A stretch of DNA of 64,000 nucleotides from CADCWK01 sp035944555 (GCA_035944555.1 DASZAY010000031.1:186001-250000), one strand, 5' to 3'; counted from the stretch's first letter, positions 35,343 to 44,498 are shown. A program made the numbers and translations. Notes: generated from the sequence alone by a model not told the origin.

Positions 35343-36419
35343 ATGTCGCCTGGTGCTGGTTGCGCGTCCTGTGAGCGTCTCCCGGCCAGGCTTCCCGATG
35401 TGGGTACGCTCTCGGTCATGACGTCCCTGCCCTATACGCTCGAGACAATCCGCGGCGTCGTGGCTGAATCCGGCCTGTCCTCCACGGTTCCCTTCGAGGG
35501 CGTCCTGACCATCACCATCCCTGAAGGCGCGCGGTCGACGCTCCTCGGTCGCCTGGCGGAGGTCCTCTCTCCGACCGAATGCGACGATACGCGGGCACTT
35601 CTCCTCCCGGCAGGCGCGGCGCTGGACCTCCGGGCCCTGCTGGCGGTGGAGCGGCTAGCGGTGCTGATCCAGCGGTGCCAATCCGACTGGCTGATCGACG
35701 TCCTGGATCGCCGGGCCCTGGTTACCCACTTCCAGCCGATCGTCCCGAGCGAGGCGCCCGACCACATCTTCGGCTTTGAGGCGCTGACCAGGGGGATCGA
35801 GCCTGATGGCGATCTGATCCCGCCGATGCGCATGTACGAGGCGGCGACTTCCGAGAACCTGCGGTATCACCTAGACCGAGCTGCCCGGTTGAACGCGATC
35901 CGCTCAGCCGATCAGTTCGGGATCGTCGGAAAGGTGTTCATCAACTTCCTGCCCAGCGCCATCTATACCCCTGAGTACTGCCTGCGCTCGACCTTCGCGG
36001 CGATGCGTGGACGGCGACTGCGGCCGGATCAGGTGGTCTTCGAGGTCGTGGAATCCGAGCGGATACACGACACCTCCAACCTTGAGGGCATCCTGCGGGC
36101 CTACCGGGATGAGGGCTTCGGCATCGCGCTCGACGACATGGGCGCGGGATACGCGTCGCTTGGCCTGCTTCACGCCCTGCGGCCCGACTACATCAAGATC
36201 GACCGGTCGCTGGTGCAGTCCCCGTACAAGGCCACCATCGCGGCCAGGTTGCTGGAGACGGCCAGCGAACTGGGATTGCCCTCCATCGCCGAAGGGGTCG
36301 AGACCGAAGCCGAGTGGCGCTGGTTGCGCGATCACGGCGCCACGTACCAGCAGGGATACCTGTTCGCCCGGCCGACCACGCCGCCGCCCCCGGTGAACGA
36401 GATTCCGGTCGCCTCCTGA
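35343..36419 (+). CDS. EAL-domain cyclic-di-GMP phosphodiesterase with N-terminal CxxC segment
   Basis: 358 residues. The C-terminal 240 residues are an EAL domain with the needed residues: FEALTRG (the E of EAL), INFLPS (Asn), VFEVVESE, the DDMGAGYASL loop, YIKID (Lys), and AEGVET. All metal and base residues appear present, so hydrolysis of c-di-GMP is likely. The N-terminus starts MSPGAGCASC, a short CxxC knot, then a wHTH-like or helical region up to about 110. ATG at 35343 follows GAGGAG at good spacing; an upstream ATG at 35304 is less likely. No GGDEF protein is in the window. Confidence 0.9.
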   Translation: MSPGAGCASCERLPARLPDVGTLSVMTSLPYTLETIRGVVAESGLSSTVPFEGVLTITIPEGARSTLLGRLAEVLSPTECDDTRALLLPAGAALDLRALLAVERLAVLIQRCQSDWLIDVLDRRALVTHFQPIVPSEAPDHIFGFEALTRGIEPDGDLIPPMRMYEAATSENLRYHLDRAARLNAIRSADQFGIVGKVFINFLPSAIYTPEYCLRSTFAAMRGRRLRPDQVVFEVVESERIHDTSNLEGILRAYRDEGFGIALDDMGAGYASLGLLHALRPDYIKIDRSLVQSPYKATIAARLLETASELGLPSIAEGVETEAEWRWLRDHGATYQQGYLFARPTTPPPPVNEIPVAS

Positions 36420-36469
36420 GCTTGGCCGTCCTGGTCGAGCCCTGACCATGCGTCGTGACCACGAACGAA

Positions 36470-36505
36470 ACGGGCGCCGGCATGATGCCGGCGCCCGTCC
36501 CTTTT
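36470..36505 (+). terminator. Rho-independent terminator after the EAL gene
   Basis: A 14-bp near-continuous stem (36470-36483 with 36485-36498) is followed by CCC and four T (36502-36505). It can also serve the convergent reductase gene in the reverse sense. Confidence 0.75.
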
Positions 36506-36527
36506 CGACCGCGGCGGCCCTTCTGTC

Positions 36528-37364
36528 TCAGACGCCGGTGAAGGTTTCCGGGTCCGGGCCGGTCCGCTCGCCGGTCTCCAGTCCGTCGATGAGCGCCCGC
36601 TCGTCGTCGGTCAGCGAGAAGTTGAACAGGTCGATATTCTGGGTGATCCGCTCCGGCGACGACGCCTTCGGGAAGACGATGTTGTCCATGTCCAGGTGCC
36701 AGCGGAGCAGAACCTGGGCCGGGGAGACGCCCTTGTTGCCAGCGATCTCGACGACTGTCGGGTCGTTCAGGAGGCCGCCATGGCCGAGCGGGCTCCATGC
36801 CTCGGTCGCGATGCCGTGCTCCTTGTGGAAGTTCCGCAACTCGGGCTGTGGCAGGCGAGGATGGACCTCGATCTGGTTGATCGCCGGGACGACTTCGAAC
36901 TCGTCCATCAGCCGCTGGAGATCCTCGATCCGGAAGTTGGAAACGCCGATCGCGCGGACGCGCCCGTCGGCGTAGAGCTTCTCGAACGCACGCCAGGTCT
37001 CCGTGTACTTCCCGAGGCCCGGGGCGGGCCAGTGGATCAGGTACAGGTCGAGCTGCTCCAGTCCGAGCTTCTCCATCGACGTGTCGAACGCGCGAAGTGT
37101 CTCGTCGTAGCCCTGGTCGGAGTTCCAGAGCTTGGTCGTGATGAACAGCTCCTCCCGAGGCAGACCACTGTTTGCGACCGCCTGGCCGAGCTCCCGCTCG
37201 TTGCCGTAGGCGGCGGCGCCATCGATGTGGCGATACCCGACATCAAACGCGTGCCGGACCAACTCCTCGGTCCGCTCGTTCGGCACCTGCCAGATGCCGT
37301 ACCCGATCTGCGGGATCGTGACGCCATTGTTCAGGGTGATGTCCGGGACGGTGGTCGTCGTCAT
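36528..37364 (-). CDS. aldo/keto reductase (2,5-diketo-D-gluconate reductase-like)
   Basis: 278 residues, usual length. The catalytic tetrad is visible: Asp and Tyr in HIDGAAAYGNE near 48-58, Lys in TTKLWN near 85, His in YLIHWP near 115. The NADPH-binding end has VFPKASSPERITQN near 240. This is the AKR5/AKR3-like group of broad-specificity reductases; the substrate is unknown. ATG at 37364 (MTTTTVPD) is where family similarity begins and AGGAG lies 11 bases upstream; a longer frame to 37526 overlaps the next gene. It lies 56 bases after the GH13 gene on the same strand, likely one transcript. Confidence 0.9.
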   Translation of the reverse strand: MTTTTVPDITLNNGVTIPQIGYGIWQVPNERTEELVRHAFDVGYRHIDGAAAYGNERELGQAVANSGLPREELFITTKLWNSDQGYDETLRAFDTSMEKLGLEQLDLYLIHWPAPGLGKYTETWRAFEKLYADGRVRAIGVSNFRIEDLQRLMDEFEVVPAINQIEVHPRLPQPELRNFHKEHGIATEAWSPLGHGGLLNDPTVVEIAGNKGVSPAQVLLRWHLDMDNIVFPKASSPERITQNIDLFNFSLTDDERALIDGLETGERTGPDPETFTGV

Positions 37365-37420
37365 GGGAAGTGATTCTCCTGAGATGGAAATGCCCGGCGA
37401 TTGCGCCGCCGGGTCGGTAG

Positions 37421-39043
37421 TTATTCGGTCCGACGCACGAAGATGCGCGCCTCGGATGCGGCGAACCTGCTCGCCATCGTTCCGCCGGAAACATCGAAGG
37501 GCGTATCGCCGGTGGTCTGCCACCACGTCCCGTCCGGGAACGGCACGGAGAGGTGACGATCCTCATCGTGCAGGTTGACGGCCACCACGACCTCATCGTC
37601 GCCCGAGCCCCGACGGAACACGAGCTCGCCGTCGCCGACATGCAGCGTCTCGATTTCAGCCGACCGCAAGGCAGGACGTTCATTGCGGAGCCGGGCGAGA
37701 AAGGCGTAGTGCTCCTTGAGATGTAGCCCGAAGTCCCCGTCGAGCAGGTCCCACTGCAGTGGGCGGATCTCCATGTCCCGCTCGCGGTAGCCCCCGAACT
37801 CCTGCCCCTGATAGAGCATCGGAATACCGACGGCGGTGAACATCAGCGACGCCGCCAGCTTGTGCCTGCGGAACGCCGCGTCTCCGGTGATCCCCCGGGC
37901 GGCCATTTCCTGCATCAGCGTGTGCTCGTCGTGGGACTCGATGTAGTTGACGACGAGTTCCGGCCGAACGTAGCCCAACGTGGACGGATCAAGGACGCCG
38001 GCGACCTGACCGGCATCGATCCCGTCCTCGCCGCAGAGCCAGCCGACGACGGTCCGCTCGAACGACTGGTGCCAAGCGCCATCGGCCGGACCCTCCGCGC
38101 CGGCGATCGCCGGGTCCTCCGGGAGCTGCTCGGCGACGATGTATATCGGCTTGCCACCGGCGACCTCGTAGGCCCGGTCCCGGACCGCCCGGACGATGTC
38201 GAAGTTGTCGATCGGCGCCGTAGCATCCAGCCGGTAGCCGTCGATGTGGTAGGTCTGGACCCAGTACTGGATCGTTTCCAGCGCGAACGCCCGCGCCGGC
38301 ATGACGTCGAGCGTCTCGTCGTAGCGCTCGTAGTCAAACGGCGGGCCGAACGACGGCACCCCCTCCCGCTCGCGATACCAGTAATCGAAGTCGATCCGGG
38401 TCAGTGGCGCCTCGGAATCGCTGTGATTCAGCACGACGTCGAGGATGACGCGCATGCCGCGGGCATGACACTCGTCGACCAGGCGCTTGAAGTCCTCCGG
38501 CGTACCGTAGGAGCTCTCCAGCGAGAATGGGTACCGGATGTTGTAGCCCCAGGATTCCGACCCGGCGAACGACATCACCGGCATCAGCTCGACGGCGTTG
38601 ATGCCGAGGTCGCGGAGGTAATCCAGCCGGTCGATCACAGCCAGGAACGAGCCCTGTCCCTCATCGCCGTAGGCAAATTCGCCGACGTGCAGCTCGTAGA
38701 TCACCAGCTCGTTGTTGGGCGGCAGCGGCTTGTCGTCGTGCTCCCAGACGAAGCCGGGAGCGGTCGTGACGTCCTCCCCGTCGACGACCTGGATGACCGA
38801 GGCCTCCCCCAGCCAGTCGTCGATCAGCTGAGCTTTGGGATCGCTGATCTCGGCCGTCTCGCCGGCCATGAACGGTGACAAGGACGGGAACCGGAAGCGG
38901 TACGTGTAGCGACCGTCGGCGAGGTCGACGTCGGTCCGCCAGATCCCGTCGTCACCGCGGTGCATGGCGGTGGCCGCTCCTTCGTCCCACGACCCGATCA
39001 GGTCGACCCGTTCGGTATGAGGAGCGAACAGCCGAAATTCCAT
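37421..39043 (-). CDS. GH13 alpha-glucan-active enzyme with N-terminal CBM48-like domain
   Basis: 540 residues. The N-terminal ~90 residues are an E-set/CBM48-like domain (FRLFAPHTERVDLIGSW, ADGRYTYRFRF). The GH13 barrel has the four conserved regions: VILDVVLNHS near 205, the nucleophile in GYRLDATAP near 285, the acid/base Glu in IYIVAEQLPED near 325, and NYIESHDEH near 390. A short beta domain closes the chain. It could be a branching-enzyme-like or maltooligosyl-trehalose-hydrolase-like enzyme; length and active-site context do not decide. There is no signal peptide. ATG at 39043 follows AGGAGCTTCC. Confidence 0.9.
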   Translation of the reverse strand: MEFRLFAPHTERVDLIGSWDEGAATAMHRGDDGIWRTDVDLADGRYTYRFRFPSLSPFMAGETAEISDPKAQLIDDWLGEASVIQVVDGEDVTTAPGFVWEHDDKPLPPNNELVIYELHVGEFAYGDEGQGSFLAVIDRLDYLRDLGINAVELMPVMSFAGSESWGYNIRYPFSLESSYGTPEDFKRLVDECHARGMRVILDVVLNHSDSEAPLTRIDFDYWYREREGVPSFGPPFDYERYDETLDVMPARAFALETIQYWVQTYHIDGYRLDATAPIDNFDIVRAVRDRAYEVAGGKPIYIVAEQLPEDPAIAGAEGPADGAWHQSFERTVVGWLCGEDGIDAGQVAGVLDPSTLGYVRPELVVNYIESHDEHTLMQEMAARGITGDAAFRRHKLAASLMFTAVGIPMLYQGQEFGGYRERDMEIRPLQWDLLDGDFGLHLKEHYAFLARLRNERPALRSAEIETLHVGDGELVFRRGSGDDEVVVAVNLHDEDRHLSVPFPDGTWWQTTGDTPFDVSGGTMASRFAASEARIFVRRTE

Positions 39044-39095
39044 GGAAGCTCCTGTGAGTACGTTCTATCAGCCGGCGGAGTTGGACCCGGGGCCG

Positions 39096-39130
39096 CACGA
39101 CGCCCTGGCCCGAACGGTCAGGGCGTCGTG
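39096..39130. repeat. 12-bp perfect inverted repeat in the GH13/M20 divergent gap
   Basis: CACGACGCCCTG (39096-39107) and CAGGGCGTCGTG (39119-39130) around 11 bases. It lies between divergent genes, so it is not a normal terminator; it may be an operator or a leader hairpin of the GH13 transcript. Confidence 0.5.
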
Positions 39131-39317
39131 TGGTCCATGCGTCCTGTTGCCCGGCCGGGCGGACAGTGCACGCGGCTGCACTATAGGCAAGCGACATGCC
39201 CGGTCCCGGCAGCCTATTTCCGCGGGACTCCCTGCCGGACCGCGACGACCGTGGCAAGATGTCCGGCAGTCCGGTTCGACAGCACCAGCACGCTACCCCC
39301 TGGGAGACCAACGCACG

Positions 39318-40715
39318 ATGACTGACGCCACCGCCCGTCTCGACGATGTCCTCGCCTCCATCGCCCGCAACGAGGAGCGGGACCGCGATGACCTGTTCCG
39401 CATCCTCCGCCAGCCGAGCATCAGCGCGCAGGGCATCGGGGTCGAGGAGTGCTGCGCGCTGGTCGAGGCGCTGTTCCAGACCAGCGGGTTCACCACCCGG
39501 GTCATCCCGACGCCGGGCGCGCCGGTCGTCTATGGCGAGCGCCTCCCCCACCCGGGCGGACCGACCCTCCTGATCTACGGGCACTATGACGTCCAGCCGA
39601 GCGACCCGGACGACGCCTGGGTGTCGCCGGCGTTCGAGCCGACCATCCGGGACGGCCGGATCTACTGCCGCGGGGTCGGGGACAACAAGGGCCAGTTCAT
39701 CGCCAACGTCCTCGGCGCGCGGCACTGGCTGGAAACGGCCGGCGAGTTGCCGATCAACGTCAAGGTCGTCGTCGAAGGCGAAGAGGAGTCGGGCTCGCCG
39801 AACTTCCCCGCATTCGTCGAGGCGCACCGCGACCTGCTGGCGGCTGATCTCGTCTACGTCTCCGACGGGCAGGTCTTCGAGACCGACCAGCCGGTCGTGA
39901 AGTTCGGTAACCGCGGCATGCTCTACCTCGAGCTCGTCGCCAGGGGGCCGTCGCGGGATCTCCATTCCGGCAACTTTGGTGGCGTCGCGCCGAACCCGGC
40001 CTGGAAGCTGGTCCACCTCCTGGCGACGATGTTCTCGCCCGACGGCGAAATCCTTGTCCCGGGCATCCTCGACAAGGTCCGCCCGGTCACGCCGCGGCTG
40101 CGGGCGGCGCTGGATGCCATCCCGCTGGACGAGGCGGCGCTGCTGGCCGGGATCGGGCTGACCGAGAAGGCCTCGCCGAAGGAACTCCCCTACTTCGACC
40201 GGCTGATGACCCGCCCGACGATGAACATCGCCGGCTTCACGAGTGGCTACGGCAGGGCGGGATCGAAGACGGTGCTGCCGAGCGAGGCGCGGGTCAAGAT
40301 GGACCTCCGCCTCGTCCCGGACCAGGACCCGCGCGAGATCTACCAGCTCCTCAAGGACCACATCGCGAAGCACGCACCGGACGTCGAGGTCTTCGACCAC
40401 GGGATGATGGACCCGATCGCGGTCGATCTCGACTCGCCGCTGGCCGAGCCGGTCCGCCGGGCGGTGACGATCGGCTTCGGCAAGGCGCCGGCCGACGTGC
40501 CGCTGGTCGGTGGGTCGCTCCCGTCCGCCGTCTGGCCGGAGTACCTCGGCGTGCCTGCCCTGGTCGTCCCCTACGGCAACGACGACCAGGCCAACCACAG
40601 CCCCAACGAGAACATGATCGTCGAGCGGTTCCACAACGGGATCCGGACCAGCGCCGCGCTGCTGGCCGAGCTCGCGGCGTCCGACATCGGTCGCGGCGGG
40701 AAGGCCCGACCATGA
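39318..40715 (+). CDS. M20-family metallopeptidase (CNDP-like), paralog 1
   Basis: 465 residues. YGHYDVQPSDP near 90 supplies the first zinc His and catalytic Asp, GVGDNKGQ near 122 the bridging Asp, EGEEESGS near 155 the general-base Glu and zinc Glu. YGNDDQANHSPNENM near 425 carries the last zinc His. The dimerisation domain lies between (SRDLHSGNFGG onward). Cytosolic zinc dipeptidases of this group act on dipeptides such as carnosine-like substrates. ATG at 39318 has GGGAG 12 bases upstream. Its stop overlaps the start of the next gene (ATGA), giving translational coupling of the two paralogs. Confidence 0.93.
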   Translation: MTDATARLDDVLASIARNEERDRDDLFRILRQPSISAQGIGVEECCALVEALFQTSGFTTRVIPTPGAPVVYGERLPHPGGPTLLIYGHYDVQPSDPDDAWVSPAFEPTIRDGRIYCRGVGDNKGQFIANVLGARHWLETAGELPINVKVVVEGEEESGSPNFPAFVEAHRDLLAADLVYVSDGQVFETDQPVVKFGNRGMLYLELVARGPSRDLHSGNFGGVAPNPAWKLVHLLATMFSPDGEILVPGILDKVRPVTPRLRAALDAIPLDEAALLAGIGLTEKASPKELPYFDRLMTRPTMNIAGFTSGYGRAGSKTVLPSEARVKMDLRLVPDQDPREIYQLLKDHIAKHAPDVEVFDHGMMDPIAVDLDSPLAEPVRRAVTIGFGKAPADVPLVGGSLPSAVWPEYLGVPALVVPYGNDDQANHSPNENMIVERFHNGIRTSAALLAELAASDIGRGGKARP

Positions 40716-42094
40716 CCGACGCTCCGGGCAGGATCACGGACGTCCTCGCGCACTGCGACGGGCAGCGTGAGCGCCACCTCGCCGAGCTGTACACGCTGCT
40801 CCGGCAGCCCAGCATCAGCACGCAGGGTATCGGCGTCGAGGAGTGCGCGGTCCTCGTCCGCGACCTGCTCGAACGCAGCGTCATCGACGCCGAGATCATC
40901 CCGACCGACGGCTGGCCCGTCGTTTACGGCGAGCGGATCGAGGACCCGGCCCTGCCGACGCTCCTCGTCTACGGCCACTACGACGTGCAGCCCAGCGACC
41001 CGGAGAGCGGCTGGGACACGCCGCCGTTCGAACCGGTAGTAAAGGATGGCCGGATCTACTGCCGCGGGGTGGCCGACAACAAGGGGCAGTTCGCGGCCAA
41101 CATCCTCGGGGCGGCCGCCTGGATCGAGACCGCTGGGCGGCTGCCCATCAACCTGAAGTACGTGATCGACGGCGAGGAGGAATCGGGCTCTCCGTCGTTC
41201 GAGCCATTCCTCCGGGCCAATGCGGATCGGCTGGGCTGCGATCTCGTCTACGGCTCGGACGGCCATGTCCACGAGGCCGACCAGCCGATCCTGCAGTTTG
41301 GCTGTCGTGGTCTCATCTACCTGGAGATGCTCGCCCGTGGCCCATCGCGGGATCTCCATTCCGGCAACTTCGGTGGGGTCGCGCCGAACCCTGCCTGGAA
41401 GCTGGTCCACCTGCTGGCGACAATGTTCTCGTCCGACGGCGAGATCCTCGTGCCCGGCGTGCTGGACGACGTCCGCCCGATCGACCCGCTGATGCGGACG
41501 GCGCTGGACGCGATCCCGATCGACGAGGCCGCCGCATTGGCCGGCATCGGGCTGACGGAGAAGGCCCCGCCACGGGACGTCCCGTTCTATGATCGGCTGA
41601 TGGCCCGCCCGACGATGAACATCGCCGGGTTCACCAGCGGGTATGGCGGAGCCGGATCGAAGACCGTCCTCCCCAGTGTGGCGCGGGTCAAGATGGACCT
41701 CCGCCTCGTCCCGGACCAGGACCCACACAAGGTCTACGAGGCGATCCGTGCGCACGTCGCCCGGGTGGCGCCGGACGTCGAGATCAGCAACGAGGGGCAT
41801 TACACCCAGCCGGTTCGCGCCCCGCTCGATCACCCGTTCGCCGACGCGGTCCGCCGCGCCGTCGAGTCCGGGTTCGGGGTCCGGCCAGTCGACGTCCCCT
41901 CGACCGGTGCGTCCGCCGGCCCGTACGCGCTGTTCAAGGAGATCCTCGGCGCGGACAAGATCGGCTGCCCATACGGCACGCCCGACCAGGCGAACCACGC
42001 GCCCAATGAGAACATGCCGATCGAGCGCTTCCACGCCGGCACCCGGACGATGGCGGCGCTGCTCGGCGAGATGGCCACGAACAGAAAGTCCTAG
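40712..42094 (+). CDS. M20-family metallopeptidase (CNDP-like), paralog 2
   Basis: 460 residues, clearly duplicated from its neighbour: long shared blocks such as ISTQGIGVEECA, SRDLHSGNFGGVAPNPAWKL and RVKMDLRLVPDQDP. The active-site motifs YGHYDVQPSDP, GVADNKGQ, DGEEESGS and QANHAPNENM are all kept, so it should be active. It differs in the substrate-side loops near 395 (TGASAGPYALFKE) and lacks the neighbour's SLPSAVWPEY, suggesting altered peptide preference or a mixed dimer. It starts within the stop of paralog 1. No transporter is adjacent. Confidence 0.93.
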   Translation: MTDAPGRITDVLAHCDGQRERHLAELYTLLRQPSISTQGIGVEECAVLVRDLLERSVIDAEIIPTDGWPVVYGERIEDPALPTLLVYGHYDVQPSDPESGWDTPPFEPVVKDGRIYCRGVADNKGQFAANILGAAAWIETAGRLPINLKYVIDGEEESGSPSFEPFLRANADRLGCDLVYGSDGHVHEADQPILQFGCRGLIYLEMLARGPSRDLHSGNFGGVAPNPAWKLVHLLATMFSSDGEILVPGVLDDVRPIDPLMRTALDAIPIDEAAALAGIGLTEKAPPRDVPFYDRLMARPTMNIAGFTSGYGGAGSKTVLPSVARVKMDLRLVPDQDPHKVYEAIRAHVARVAPDVEISNEGHYTQPVRAPLDHPFADAVRRAVESGFGVRPVDVPSTGASAGPYALFKEILGADKIGCPYGTPDQANHAPNENMPIERFHAGTRTMAALLGEMATNRKS

Positions 42095-42327
42095 AGCCGC
42101 TCGCCTCGGTCATCGGCATTGCCGGCTCAGCACGTGGCCGTCGTCCCCCTATTGATGCAACAGCAGGCGCTGCCTATCGACTAAAAGCTTCGGCGTACTA
42201 CCCAGCAGGGGACAGACGCCGGGGCTTCCTTCGCCTGACCGTATGCCAAGCCGATGGCAGTCCGCTTGTCCAGCGCATTCCTGACCAGTACGGAGCGGAT
42301 GTCGCAGTGCAGCCTGGAACCGTGGCC

Positions 42328-42357
42328 TTGCGTACTGTTACATCTGCACGTACAGTA
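42328..42357 (+). promoter_or_regulatory. promoter of rrf2 overlapped by an inverted-repeat operator
   Basis: -35 TTGCGT at 42328-42333, 17 bases, -10 TACAGT at 42351-42356. The predicted RNA start is at or next to the ATG (42363), so the mRNA looks leaderless. The operator TACTGT (42333-42338) with ACAGTA (42352-42357) covers the promoter, implying self-repression. Confidence 0.6.
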
Positions 42358-42362
42358 TTCCC

Positions 42363-42803
42363 ATGAGCAACGCCCACTTCGCCATGGCAGCCCACGCGCT
42401 CGCCCTGCTTGCCCAATCGGACGAGGGGTATCCGAGCGTGTATATCGCCGGCAGCGTCAACACGGGGGCAGCGTTCCTCCGGCGCGTGCTCTCAACCCTG
42501 GTCAAGGCGGGCTTCATCGAGGCCCGCGAGGGACGCGACGGTGGGTACCGCCTGGCCCGCCCCGCTGACCGGATCACGCTGGCCGAGGTCTACCGGGCGA
42601 CGACCAGTGACCCGGTCCTCACCCCGAGTCCGGCCGAGCCCAACGTGCTCTGCCCGGTGGGGTCAGGCATGCGCCACGCGTTCGGCAGCCTGTCCGAGCA
42701 GGTCGATGCGCAGATGCTCGCGGCGCTCGCGGACCGGACGGTGGCCGACCTCGCGGCTGATGCCGTCGCGCACGGAATCACTGGCGGGCGCCAAGTCCAG
42801 TAG
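42363..42803 (+). CDS. Rrf2-family transcription regulator
   Basis: 146 residues. The N-terminal winged helix fits Rrf2 proteins: NTGAAFLRRVLSTLVKAGFIEAREGRDGGYRLARPADRITLAEVYRA contains the recognition helix and the GRDGGYRLARP wing (positions about 32-78). Only one cysteine (near 97) is present instead of the usual three, so an Fe-S cluster of the IscR kind is unlikely, as in redox- or ligand-sensing relatives. No Shine-Dalgarno sequence precedes ATG at 42363. An inverted repeat overlaps its own promoter and a similar one precedes the SnoaL-like gene downstream. Confidence 0.9.
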   Translation: MSNAHFAMAAHALALLAQSDEGYPSVYIAGSVNTGAAFLRRVLSTLVKAGFIEAREGRDGGYRLARPADRITLAEVYRATTSDPVLTPSPAEPNVLCPVGSGMRHAFGSLSEQVDAQMLAALADRTVADLAADAVAHGITGGRQVQ

Positions 42804-42847
42804 GAGGAACACCGGTGCCCACCAGACCGACCGTTCATGGGCTCGAA

Positions 42848-42870
42848 ACTGTATCTCGGATTGCACAGTA
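42848..42870 (+). promoter_or_regulatory. second Rrf2-type operator before the SnoaL-like gene
   Basis: ACTGT (42848-42852) and ACAGTA (42865-42870) with 12 bases between, followed by TT. The rrf2 operator has the same arms with 13 bases between, also followed by TT. Shared arms suggest one regulator. Confidence 0.5.
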
Positions 42871-42975
42871 TTGGACCGCGACGTTTCTGACGCCTCACGC
42901 AACCGCCGAGCGCCAGACAGTCACGACGACCCTCACTTACCTGCCTGACCGCACATCGACGACCGGAGAGAGCCC

Positions 42976-43359
42976 ATGGACCGCAGCGAGCAGAACAAGC
43001 AGACCGTCACGGCGTTCTACGACCTGATGTTCAACCAGGATCGGCCGCGGGAGGCGATCGAGCGCTACGCTGGCGCGACCTACATCCAGCACAACCCCGG
43101 GGTCGGTGACGGCCAGGCGGCGTTCATCGCGTACTTCGAGCGCATGGCGCGGGAGTATGCCGGCAAGTCCGTCGAGTTCCGCCGCGTGCTGGCCGATGGC
43201 GACTTCGTGGTCCTGCATTGCCACCAGCGCTGGCCGGGCGATCATGACTACGCGGGCATCGACATCTTCCGGCTGGATACCGACGGCAGGATCGTTGAGC
43301 ACTGGGATGTGTTGCAGGTCATCCCGGAAACGTCGGCCAACGGGAACGGGATGTTCTAG
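42976..43359 (+). CDS. SnoaL-like (NTF2-fold) protein
   Basis: 127 residues. An N-terminal helix (NKQTVTAFYDLMFNQDRPREAIERY), a QHNPGVGDGQAAF turn, and beta strands with VVLHCHQRW and HWDVLQVIP are typical of SnoaL-like or YybH-like proteins of the NTF2 fold. Several members isomerise or cyclise small compounds, but many have unknown function. ATG at 42976 follows GGAGAGAGCCC. It lies 172 bases after rrf2 and behind a matching operator, so it is a likely target of that regulator. Confidence 0.85.
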   Translation: MDRSEQNKQTVTAFYDLMFNQDRPREAIERYAGATYIQHNPGVGDGQAAFIAYFERMAREYAGKSVEFRRVLADGDFVVLHCHQRWPGDHDYAGIDIFRLDTDGRIVEHWDVLQVIPETSANGNGMF

Positions 43360-43583
43360 GGCACACTGATTCCCTGTCATCCGGTGCCCTGTTAGGGTTG
43401 TTCCGCGACGTCGCCGTACCCTGCCGGATTGTGTCTTGACGTGTCCTCGGGCATGTCGGATGCCGATGAGGCCTGGCTGGTTGACCGGGCCCGGACACGC
43501 ACGCCGACGATGGCGACGCTGCCCGGCGCGGATGCACGCGACCACCACGACGAACGACCCTATCCAGGAGACGAGACCGCCCC

Positions 43584-44498
43584 ATGATCATCCCCGCGTA
43601 TACCCGCGAGACGATCATCCTGCGTCACGGTGACGACGGCCGGGCCTGGGTCGATGGGCTGCCCGGCCGTCTTGCCGAGCTGCGCGAACGGTGGCAGGTC
43701 CGGCTCGGCGACGCCTTCTCCTACGGGAGCGTCAACTTCGTCGCTCCCGGGACACGGGCGGACGGGACGCCGGTCGTCCTCAAGGCAGCCTACGACCGGG
43801 CCTCGCTGGTTCCCGAGATCGAAGCACTCCGGCTCGCGGACGGGTCCGGGCTGGTCCCGATCATCGAGCTGGCACCGGAAGGGGACGCCTACCTGATGCG
43901 GCGCGCCGTACCCGGAGATGAGCTGATCGACCACCCGGACGACGAGGAGGCGAGCCGGATCCTCGGTCGGACGATGGCGGCACTCTGGCGTCCCATCCCG
44001 GCCGTCCATCCGTTCCCGACGGTCGTCGGCTGGGGTCAAGGCTTCGACCGGATGCGGGAACGCTACGGCGGCGGGACTGGACCGCTGCCCGCCGAACTTA
44101 CTGCCCGGGCCGAGCGCATGTACGCAGAACTGCTGTCGACGTCGGCCGAGCCGGTCGTCCTCCACGGCGACCTGCACCACCACAACGTCCTTCGCGACGG
44201 CGACGAATGGTCAGCAATCGACCCCAAGGGGGTCGTCGGCGAACCCGCCTACGAAATCGGCGCGATGATGCGGAACCGGCTTCCGGACCTTTCCGACCCG
44301 GAGGCCGCCCGCGCGATCCTTCTCCGCCGCCTCGCCATAGTCGCCGAGGAGACCGGTCTCGACGCGGACCGGCTCCGGCGCTGGACGGTCGCCCAGGCCC
44401 TGCTGACGGCGTGGTGGGTCGTGGAGGACCAGGGACCGTTCGAGTGGGCGGAAGACGTGATCCGGACCGCTGAGCTGCTCATCCGTGACGACGACTGA
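43584..44498 (+). CDS. aminoglycoside 6-O-phosphotransferase-like kinase
   Basis: 304 residues, typical of the APH(6)/streptomycin kinase family. VLHGDLHHHNVL near 195 is the catalytic loop (Asp base), and SAIDPKGVVGEPAYEIGAMM the metal-binding loop. The N-terminal lobe has GTPVVLKAAYDRA for the ATP lysine. True resistance enzymes of this group modify streptomycin, but many soil relatives have other small-molecule substrates; the sequence alone does not settle it. ATG at 43584 follows CAGGAGACGAGACCGCCCC. It converges on the pyridoxal kinase gene, with a shared hairpin at the stops. Confidence 0.85.
   Translation: MIIPAYTRETIILRHGDDGRAWVDGLPGRLAELRERWQVRLGDAFSYGSVNFVAPGTRADGTPVVLKAAYDRASLVPEIEALRLADGSGLVPIIELAPEGDAYLMRRAVPGDELIDHPDDEEASRILGRTMAALWRPIPAVHPFPTVVGWGQGFDRMRERYGGGTGPLPAELTARAERMYAELLSTSAEPVVLHGDLHHHNVLRDGDEWSAIDPKGVVGEPAYEIGAMMRNRLPDLSDPEAARAILLRRLAIVAEETGLDADRLRRWTVAQALLTAWWVVEDQGPFEWAEDVIRTAELLIRDDD

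Noticed and set aside
43584..44498. Calling the kinase-like protein a streptomycin resistance gene
   Set aside because: The family contains many members with other substrates and nothing in the neighbourhood indicates resistance.
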